The notes under the pieces are model-generated. The model saw only the letters and a list, made by a program, of their open reading frames with translations, was not told where the DNA came from and made no database searches. A stretch of 64,000 nt of DNA from contig NZ_AUGY01000009.1 of assembly GCF_000422905.1 (NCBI RefSeq), positions 103,014-167,013 of the forward strand, in the 5' to 3' direction. This document shows positions 57,953 to 64,000 of the stretch, in pieces. This DNA comes from Paenibacillus alginolyticus DSM 5050 = NBRC 15375. GTDB taxonomy: Bacteria; Bacillota; Bacilli; Paenibacillales; NBRC-103111. Position 1 is the first letter of the stretch. The number at the start of each line of letters is the position of its first letter. The position numbers and the translations under genes are program-made.

Positions 57953-58234
57953 TTAGGGCTGGGATTCTTCTCGATGATGCTGATGATGTTCCACAATATT
58001 CGCCGCTTCCATTAATTCTCGCATGACATCGGATTGCAGCTGCGGATTGATATAGAGACCTTTCACAAATAACTGCCCCTTCTCACTTGAGGCATACCGC
58101 GGAGGGACTTTATTTAAAACCAATGCAAGCACGTCTTCTTTGCAAGTATTGCAATCGCATTTCATTTCATAATTTTTTTGAAATTCATCAAACAAATTCA
58201 TCACTATCGTTTCCATTGCATTGAAGACTGCCAT
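57953..58234 (-). CDS. Late competence development protein ComFB-like
   Basis: 93 residues. It shows the family signature: CDCNTCKEDVLALVLNKVPP followed by RYASSEKG and a short helix. The four Cys in the CDCxxC region suggest a metal site. The His-rich C-terminus (EHHQHHREE) is unusual. Role in competence in Bacillus, and possibly c-di-GMP binding in relatives, is from family knowledge. Single gene. Confidence 0.8.
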   Translation of the reverse strand: MAVFNAMETIVMNLFDEFQKNYEMKCDCNTCKEDVLALVLNKVPPRYASSEKGQLFVKGLYINPQLQSDVMRELMEAANIVEHHQHHREESQP

Positions 58235-58289
58235 TGTGAGGTTCCCCTTCTTTATTCAACTATTTCTCTATTATAACTCATATCCTCCT

Positions 58290-58771
58290 ATTGAACATCT
58301 AATGACTAAAGTCACGAGATTCTTGGGTAGTCCCTTCATACGAAGAGAAGTTTACCAAGCTAGCCCTGTCGTTCCGACAGTTCGTGCAATGGCTAAACAG
58401 CCAGTTTACACGGTAAGCAGTCTTTTACCTTCGGCAAGAATATTTAGACTTGCATTGAAGTCTCGATCATGGTGGGCCCCACAATCGGGACAGTCCCATT
58501 CTCGCAACTTTAGATCTTTAACGACTTTGTGCTTATAACCACAGCAGGAGCATAGCTGCGAAGATGCGAATGTTTTACCCACAGCCACAACTATGCGGCC
58601 ATACCACTTCGCTTTGTACGCCAGCATGGAGTGAAACATCGACCAGGAAACCTCGCTAATTGCTTTGGCTAATTTGTGATTTTTCATCATACTGGATACT
58701 TGCAAATCTTCAATCGCAATGATGTCGTGGTTTTTGACAATATGCGTTGAAATTTTGTGAAGTTTTCTAAC
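58290..58771 (-). mobile_element. IS200/IS605-type TnpB remnant with right end
   Basis: The last third of a TnpB nuclease: IAIEDLQV (catalytic Glu), a zinc ribbon [11 protein letters not shown]...CPDCG and [15 protein letters not shown] (catalytic Asp), open from 58771 to the stop at 58406. The RuvC start and the N-terminal domain are missing; an in-frame TGA stands right before. Downstream are about 115 bases ending in a CTCGTGAC-TTTA-GTCATTAG hairpin typical of the right end (and of the omega RNA 3' part). No tnpA was seen. It cannot be autonomous. Confidence 0.75.
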
Positions 58772-58916
58772 TCACGACTGAAGACACGAGTTTGCGAAAA
58801 CTGGTTTATCAAAAAGAAGAAGGGCTGTTCCAAACTAACATTCTCTTCCGGCCACCACCATGGATGAAAATGCATACATGCGTACATGCTGCCCAACATG
58901 GTAGGCTTCCACCAAA

Positions 58917-59042
58917 GGAAACGTAGCGACTCTATTCCGTTGTTTTCGCTTCGAATCGCACCAATTTCATCGAATAACGCCCTCTCGTTCCGCTAATTCA
59001 TTTTTCAGCTCCTTTCATCCAATTTAGCGGCTTGTCGTTCCG
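58917..59042. repeat. GGAACG-type dispersed repeat, cluster 1
   Basis: Inverted copies GAATAACGCCCTCTCGTTCC (58972-58991) and TTTAGCGGCTTGTCGTTCC (59023-59041) and a direct copy starting GGAAACGTAGCGACTCTATT (58917), all related to GGAACGTAGAGGCGTTATTT of cluster 2. They fill the gene-free stretch between the TnpB remnant and the rhamnosidase terminator; no gene is visible in 58772-59060. Confidence 0.65.
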
Positions 59043-59062
59043 TTAAGAACACAACTATGACC

Positions 59063-59095
59063 AAAAAGGACCTCCCCCTATTGGTGGAAGTCCTC
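59063..59095 (-). terminator. Terminator of the rhamnosidase gene
   Basis: AGGACTTCC/GGAGGTCCT stem (one G-T pair), then TTTTTGG on the minus strand. It lies about 85 bases past the GH78 stop. Confidence 0.7.
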
Positions 59096-59179
59096 ATTGA
59101 TACGTGTAAACATCTTCAAGGTAGATACCCCTTAAGGTCTATAACCCTTTTGGAACTGCCCTCTTGTATCCTCATTTTC

Positions 59180-61855
59180 TCAGCAGATGATGGAGTAGGT
59201 GCCCGATCCAAGTTCTATCCGCAGCTCTCCATCGCTTTCCGCTGCGGAAAGGACTCCTGATGCTGTCTGGGCTGCTTGACCATTAACGGATGCTGCTGCT
59301 AATGTCGCTCCTCTCAAGGTTGCGAGGCCAGTCGTATTCGGAGGTAATTGGAACTCATAAACGACTCTGCCATCGGCCTCTTTCTTCCATTCACTCCGTA
59401 TCTTACCGTAGCTAGAATGGAGCGATGCTTTCGCGTATTCAAGGCCAGAATCTGGTCGCGGACGGAATTGAATCCGTTTGTACCCAGGCTGCTGATCATC
59501 GGAATCGAGACCCGCCACTACGCGGTACAGCCAATCTCCAATAGATCCGTACGCATAATGATTATAGGAGTTCATATCATCACTCCAGAACGATCCATCC
59601 GGCTTGATTCCATCCCAATGCTCCCAAATGGTGGTTGCTCCCTTGTGAATCGAGTAAAGCCAAGATGGATAATCTTCCTGCTGAACTAACTTTACAGCCA
59701 AATCATGGTAGCCATTTTCGGATAATACATGGCACAAATACGGCGTACCTACGAAACCGGTCGTCAGGTGATTGTTCTGCTCCACGACATATTCGGCTAA
59801 CATCTTTGCTAATCGATCACGCGTACTTCCTTTCACGAGTCCAAACATCAGCGGGAGCACGTGTGCTGTCTGTGTATGCGCGGCCAAACGTCCGCTTGGT
59901 GTAAGGAATTCATGTGTGAAACCTTCAACAATGCGCTCATAAAGCTCACTGTACGTAGCCACATCCTCGCTGCGTTCCAGCACTTCCGCAGCTTTCACGA
60001 AAAGTGATGTCGAATAGGCATAGAAGCATGTCGCGATTAAGTCTCTCGGGGTAGCTCCTACGTAGCTGCCTTCTTTGGCATCAAGCCCAAGCCAATCACC
60101 AAAGTGAAAGCCTGTATTCCACAGATACTCATTCTCTCCTTGGCTTCGCATGTACGTAATCCACGCTTTCATGCTGTCATATTGCTCCTCCAGAACACGC
60201 TTATCGCCATATATTTGGTACATCGTCCACGGGCATATGACAGCTGCATCCCCCCATGCAGAGGAAGAGTGGTCATTCGGACCAAGTACGTCTGGAATGA
60301 CGAATGGAACACCGCCATTCTCATGCTGATCCGCTTTTAAGTCGCGCAGCCATTTGGTGAAAAACAGAGCTACATCATAATTAAAGGCTGCCGTGCGAAT
60401 AAATACTTGCGCATCTCCTGTCCAACCCAGCCGCTCATCCCGCTGCGGGCAGTCGGTCGGCACATCCAGGAAGTTGCCTCTTTGTCCCCAGACAATATTT
60501 TGCTGAAGTTTATTCAGCAAGGGATGGGAGCATTCAAAGGTGCCGCTAGCTGCCATGTCCGTATGAATAACATGACCCGTGAAACGCTCTGCATCAAATG
60601 CTGTATCCCTAGGCCAGCCTACCACTTTGACATATCGAAAGCCTTGGAACGAGAAATGGGGTTCATATAGTTCTTCTCCGCCACCTTTACATACATAAGT
60701 AACCGTCTGCTTCGCATGACGCAGGTTCCCAATATAGAAGTTCCCTTCTTGATCCAGCACCTCTGCATGCAGCAGTTGAAGACGAGTTCCGACAGGCAGT
60801 TCCAAACGCATGTGCACTTTTCCGACCATATTTTGCCCAAAATCAAGAACGGTTTCACCAGATGGTGTTTCAATAACGGTTATCGGCTTCACATGCTGGG
60901 TAATGCGTGATGGCTCATTCTCCTGCATGACTAGGATGTCTTTGGAATGATCAAGAACCGTTACCGGGCACCAATTATCGTCCTGATACGTCGACATGCT
61001 CCACCCACTAAGCTCCAAATTTGCATCGTAGGTTTCTCCATGGTACAGCTCAGACATCCGAACTGGTCCTAATGAAGCCCGCCAAGAATCATCACTAACG
61101 GTTATTTCAGAGGTTCCGTCTGTGTACTCGATATGTAATTGAAGAAAAAGAGCTCTAACGTCCCCAAAAATATTACGTTGATTCTTCCATGCCAAATCGC
61201 CTTTGTACCAACCATTTGCCAGCACTGCGCCAATGGTATGGTTTTCACCATGCTGCAGCAGGCTCGTTACCTCATACGTCTGAACCTGCAGTCGGTGACG
61301 GTAGCTGGTCCAGCCAGGTGTGAACTCCCAATCCCCCACACGCGCTCCGTTGAGTTCAAGCTCATAAATGCCTAGACTCGTTGCATAAATAGTCGCTTTA
61401 CGAATTGCCTTAGGTACTGTGAATGTCTTCCTCAAATAGAAGGCTTCTTCTGCTTCAGGATCCATGGAGGCTGCATGAGGTGTAATCCACTTGGCTGACC
61501 AATCATCTGGACTTAGCTGTCCCATTTCCCAGAATGCGATTTCACTCCAAGGCGATGGCGAGCCAGTCTGATTCCATACTTTAACACGATAAAAATAACG
61601 ATTTCTCGGCAGCAGCGCTTGACCCGCATAAACAACAAGCACAGATTGTTCGGATTGTACGTGACCGGAATCCCAAACCAAACAACTCGATTCGAATGAA
61701 TTTTCATTCCTACTAACCTGGATTTGATAGGCTGATTGCATGGTATAATGGTTTTCCGAAGCTAGCTGCCAAGTAAAGCGAGGCTGAGTCGTATCCAGTC
61801 CAATCGGATTGACGCGGTATTCGCATGTTAAGTTAGAAATACTGAGTGTCGTCAT
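59180..61855 (-). CDS. Alpha-L-rhamnosidase, glycoside hydrolase family 78
   Basis: 891 residues without a signal peptide, so probably intracellular. Visible family marks: an N-terminal FnIII-like region (PRFTWQLASENHY), a beta-domain with GETYDANLE and VLDFGQNMVGKV, and the (alpha/alpha)6 catalytic region containing VPTDCPQRDERLGWTGDAQV (466-485) with the catalytic acidic residues, then EHWDGI near residue 740. It removes terminal L-rhamnose from oligosaccharides or glycosides. The released rhamnose would suit the fucI/aldolase operon only if a kinase is supplied elsewhere. Single gene, with terminator at 59063. Confidence 0.93.
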   Translation of the reverse strand: MTTLSISNLTCEYRVNPIGLDTTQPRFTWQLASENHYTMQSAYQIQVSRNENSFESSCLVWDSGHVQSEQSVLVVYAGQALLPRNRYFYRVKVWNQTGSPSPWSEIAFWEMGQLSPDDWSAKWITPHAASMDPEAEEAFYLRKTFTVPKAIRKATIYATSLGIYELELNGARVGDWEFTPGWTSYRHRLQVQTYEVTSLLQHGENHTIGAVLANGWYKGDLAWKNQRNIFGDVRALFLQLHIEYTDGTSEITVSDDSWRASLGPVRMSELYHGETYDANLELSGWSMSTYQDDNWCPVTVLDHSKDILVMQENEPSRITQHVKPITVIETPSGETVLDFGQNMVGKVHMRLELPVGTRLQLLHAEVLDQEGNFYIGNLRHAKQTVTYVCKGGGEELYEPHFSFQGFRYVKVVGWPRDTAFDAERFTGHVIHTDMAASGTFECSHPLLNKLQQNIVWGQRGNFLDVPTDCPQRDERLGWTGDAQVFIRTAAFNYDVALFFTKWLRDLKADQHENGGVPFVIPDVLGPNDHSSSAWGDAAVICPWTMYQIYGDKRVLEEQYDSMKAWITYMRSQGENEYLWNTGFHFGDWLGLDAKEGSYVGATPRDLIATCFYAYSTSLFVKAAEVLERSEDVATYSELYERIVEGFTHEFLTPSGRLAAHTQTAHVLPLMFGLVKGSTRDRLAKMLAEYVVEQNNHLTTGFVGTPYLCHVLSENGYHDLAVKLVQQEDYPSWLYSIHKGATTIWEHWDGIKPDGSFWSDDMNSYNHYAYGSIGDWLYRVVAGLDSDDQQPGYKRIQFRPRPDSGLEYAKASLHSSYGKIRSEWKKEADGRVVYEFQLPPNTTGLATLRGATLAAASVNGQAAQTASGVLSAAESDGELRIELGSGTYSIIC

Positions 61856-61933
61856 TCATTAACGCCTCCTACTTTTATCAAAAATGTCTGTGCCCTATTC
61901 CTAAAGCAAGCATCCTATGTCCTATTGTAGAAC

Positions 61934-61948
61934 ATCGAGAGTCTCGAT
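61934..61948. promoter_or_regulatory. Palindrome in the GH78/YdjM divergent region
   Basis: ATCGAGA-G-TCTCGAT, a perfect 7-1-7 inverted repeat. Likely an operator or a hairpin; nothing more can be said from sequence. Confidence 0.3.
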
Positions 61949-62084
61949 ATGAAGGTGGATTCAGACAATCTTATAGGTAGAATACGACATGGACACAATC
62001 TTTTTTTCGGCTTCCCCTCAATCTCGGAACCGCATGCGAATAGTATACAGTTATCGTTAAATCACGTAAGGATAGGTGCATAAG

Positions 62085-62609
62085 ATGTTACAAAAAACAC
62101 ACAGTATCGCCGGATTCATTTCCGCGGAAATCGTTCTCACGTATCAAGATATTAGTTTCTTCACATGGGATGCCGCAGGGGCCCTTTTACTTGGCTGTTT
62201 GGCAGGCACGCTAGCGGATGTCGATAAGCCAGGCTCAACCATGGCGAAGGTTCTCTTCCCATTATCTGCTCTGCTGCGGCTGCTGAAGGTGAAGCATAGA
62301 ACGGTTACCCATTCCCTGCTTTTCATGCTTCTCTTAGTCGTCATTGCAATGCCCTTTTCTCCTTTATATTTCTGGGTGTTCATCCTCTCTTATGCGTCGC
62401 ACTCGTTTATTGATCTATTCAATGATAGAGGGGTCCAGCTCTTCTGGCCAATTCCCTTCAAGATTCGTCTACTCCCAAAATGGATAGCGATAGACACGGG
62501 CTCTGTGAGCGAGACCGTTTTCCGCTCTATACTTCTGGTGTTGAGTCTAATTATCCCTTTTTGGACTTATGTCCTTCCAGAAATCATGAGTCGTACCGCT
62601 CTGTTTTAA
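62085..62609 (+). CDS. YdjM-family membrane-bound metal-dependent hydrolase
   Basis: 174 residues with four hydrophobic segments. Family motifs: LAGTLADVDKPGS, HRTVTHSLLF and SHSFIDLFNDRG, the conserved His and Asp of a metal site. Enzymatic activity is not proven for the family. ATG at 62085 with AGGTG 8 nt upstream; a GTG at 62076 is in frame but lacks a ribosome site. It is divergent from the GH78 gene. Its stop slightly overlaps the stop of the frameshifted gene downstream. Confidence 0.85.
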   Translation: MLQKTHSIAGFISAEIVLTYQDISFFTWDAAGALLLGCLAGTLADVDKPGSTMAKVLFPLSALLRLLKVKHRTVTHSLLFMLLLVVIAMPFSPLYFWVFILSYASHSFIDLFNDRGVQLFWPIPFKIRLLPKWIAIDTGSVSETVFRSILLVLSLIIPFWTYVLPEIMSRTALF

Positions 62610-63090
62610 TGTGTTGCAACGATGTAATCCCCCTTGGCATTGAGCAGAAATTGCGCATGATAAGCTCCTTGAGTGTCGGGCTCAGCTAAGCTCTGCACGA
62701 TTTCGCCAACCGCAGGAACTCCTAAGAAGTCGTTCAATTCTTTTTTCATCGTCGATTGGAAAAGGATCTCACTTCTTTTCCCCGATTTCCCGGAAAAATA
62801 ACAGGATGGCTCCAATGAATCGGATTATTCTCATCCAACAATTCAGAATGCTGCAGCAGTTGGTTAGGAACTTCCAAATTGTCAGGAACGGAAACCAATA
62901 ATACCGTTTCCTTATCATTGGTTTTTACTTGCATAACCGTTCCTGCCACATAGGCTGGACCCGGTTGGACTTCTTCCATCGACATCAACTCTTTTTCTGG
63001 TGAAAAGAAAGCAAACAGCGCAAACAGAGGAAATAAATGAATGAGACTTTTATTGAACTCTTCCTTGTAGCGGCATTTTGACTTCTTCAT
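62606..63090 (-). pseudogene. Hypothetical membrane-anchored protein, frameshifted
   Basis: About 160 residues when read across a break near 62786. The N-terminus MKKSKCRYKEEFNKSLIHLF then PLFALFAFF is a membrane anchor. The first frame runs to DENNPIHWSHPVIFPGN; the other continues KSGKRSEILFQSTMKKELND and ends in GDYIVATH. One A missing in a GGAAAATCG-like run would repair it. Start 63090 has GGAGGAG. Function unknown. Could be a sequencing error in a homopolymer. Confidence 0.65.
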
Positions 63091-63299
63091 TCTTTGCTCC
63101 TCCTTTGTGATTAAATGAAAGCTCACGATTCATTGCATTCGTTAGTTATCCTTACCCCTTTTATAAGTTTTTGAAAACAAAATGTAACGATTTTATTGAA
63201 AAAGAATAAAATAGACTGTCCCAAAAGTCATTTTGGGATGTTATTCCTTTCCACTTTTGCTAAAAAAGTACCATGTTATGGTAACCAGCATTAACTGAG

Positions 63300-63473
63300 G
63301 GAACGTAGAGGCTATTTCGGCGATTACGCCGAAACGGGGCAAGTACACGGAACGTAGAGGCGTTATTTGGACGAAAAACACCAAAATCATGAGGAGGCGG
63401 AACGTAGAGGCGTTATTTCGCGGTTTTTGCCTTTGGATCATGCTTTTTTGATCAAATAGCGTCCTCTCGTTCC
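63300..63473. repeat. GGAACG-type dispersed repeat, cluster 2
   Basis: Three direct copies of GGAACGTAGAGGCGTTATTT (63300-63318 with a small gap, 63349-63368, 63399-63418) and one inverted copy at 63454-63473. They lie next to the group II intron 3' end. Between 63091 and 63299 only a CCCAAAA/TTTTGGG hairpin (63219-63239) is seen. Confidence 0.75.
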
Positions 63474-63508
63474 GCGAAAATGGGAAATAAGTGCTTTCGA
63501 GCAAAATA

Positions 63509-64000
63509 GTCGAGTAGGCGGGGCCTTTCCATCTCGGATTGTGCCCCTTACCCCTCACAGATCCGTACGTGCCCAATTAAGGCATACGGCTCTTCATGCT
63601 ACCTTACAGAGTTGCTTTCTTTGCAAATAGATTCACGGTTATTTTGGGCTTCGGAAATGGGTTACGGTCGACGAACTTAGCGAATTTTTCCTCCGTGAAG
63701 CTTATCTTTTGGCTTCTTCGGTTTCTCCACTTTAACACCAGTCGTTTAATTGCGTCTAAGTAGGATCTTACACAGTCGAAGTTGTCCGACACTCCATAGT
63801 AATTGTAGTGTCCCACTAACTTGCTTCGTATGGTTTTCATCAGTTCAACTTCTGACGTATGTCGGTTACTCCGAATCCATGTCTTGAATTCCTTCACCTT
63901 CGCCCTAAATTTCTTTCCACTCGTTTTCCTCATGAGTCTTGAACGTCCACTCTTGCCTTTGCCCCAGTAATGAGTAAACCCTAGGAAGTCGAAAGGTTTC
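63509..64000 (-). mobile_element. Group II intron, 3' portion (runs past the window end)
   Basis: The minus-strand order is reverse transcriptase tail, then domain V (63560-63592, GAGCCGTATGCC pairing with GGCACGTACGG), then a domain VI-like stem and the predicted 3' end CTACTCGAC at about 63509. The upstream part of the intron lies past the window. It is unclear whether it is complete or able to splice. Confidence 0.75.
63604..64000 (-). CDS. ltrA: Group II intron reverse transcriptase/maturase, partial (5' part beyond window)
   Basis: C-terminal 131 residues: KPFDFLGFTHYWGKGKSGRS, the maturase (GIIM) region KEFKTWIRSNRHTSEVELMK, GHYNYYGVSDNFDCVRSYLD, ending PKITVNLFAKKATL. It supports splicing and mobility of its host intron. 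The catalytic YADD region lies beyond the window edge. Confidence 0.9.
   Translation of the reverse strand, partial: KPFDFLGFTHYWGKGKSGRSRLMRKTSGKKFRAKVKEFKTWIRSNRHTSEVELMKTIRSKLVGHYNYYGVSDNFDCVRSYLDAIKRLVLKWRNRRSQKISFTEEKFAKFVDRNPFPKPKITVNLFAKKATL

Noticed and set aside
58406..58771. RuvC-like nuclease fragment as a Cas12-type effector
   Set aside because: Size, zinc ribbon and right-end hairpin fit an IS605-type TnpB remnant; no CRISPR array nearby.
63241..63576. Minus-strand ORF of 111 residues over the repeat cluster and intron end
   Set aside because: It translates group II intron domain V/VI and repeat DNA, has no ribosome site and no protein-like pattern.

Overview
The window reads as chromosome of a Paenibacillus-like, spore-forming, mid-GC Firmicute. 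This is inferred from gene content: several CUT1 sugar ABC importers without their own ATPase, YesM/YesN-type two-component systems, TnrA-like and Spo0M-like proteins, ComFB, GH35 and GH78 glycosidases, and AGGAGG ribosome sites. No rRNA, tRNA or CRISPR array was seen.

Layout. 1-6065 (minus): a sugar importer (binding protein, two permeases) with a YesN regulator and a YesM kinase cut by the window edge. 6261-10633: an L-fucose/L-rhamnose-type operon (fucU, fucI, sugar-kinase remnant, class II aldolase) with a divergent LacI regulator and well-formed overlapping promoters and operators. 10807-15701: small genes, an SDR dehydrogenase, a broken secreted beta-helix protein and an AraC regulator. 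15958-21943: a compact island with a Tat-exported L-amino-acid-oxidase-like enzyme, a secreted RidA-like protein, TatA and TatC, a short TnrA paralogue, a LysR regulator and a frameshifted amino-acid permease. 22166-26014: phage-repressor-like remnant, Spo0M, a P-loop kinase, an iron alcohol dehydrogenase and an L,D-transpeptidase. 26071-34535: a 1731-residue Ser/Thr kinase-ATPase-histidine kinase fusion, an FAD oxidoreductase and a PASTA pseudokinase. 35103-41773: a second importer with its YesM/YesN pair, then a chemoreceptor. 44210-56625: a GH35 beta-galactosidase locus with an LplB/LplC-type importer, a LacI regulator, and an upstream binding protein-kinase-regulator operon. 56773-62609: a small ORF, a LuxR-type regulator, ComFB, a TnpB fragment, a GH78 rhamnosidase and a YdjM-like membrane protein. 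62606-64000: a frameshifted small gene, a dispersed-repeat cluster and the 3' end of a group II intron.

Two themes stand out. First, the Tat island looks like one functional unit: an exported oxidase would make imines and H2O2 from amino acids, RidA would deaminate the imines, a dedicated TatA/TatC would serve export, and TnrA-type boxes lie between the divergent transcripts. Second, several genes carry internal deletions that keep both ends (sugar kinase, DNRLRE/beta-helix protein, GNAT acetyltransferase, perhaps the MrpR-like gene), two more have single-base frameshifts, and a TnpB is truncated. Part of this stretch appears to be decaying, although the single-base cases could be sequencing errors.
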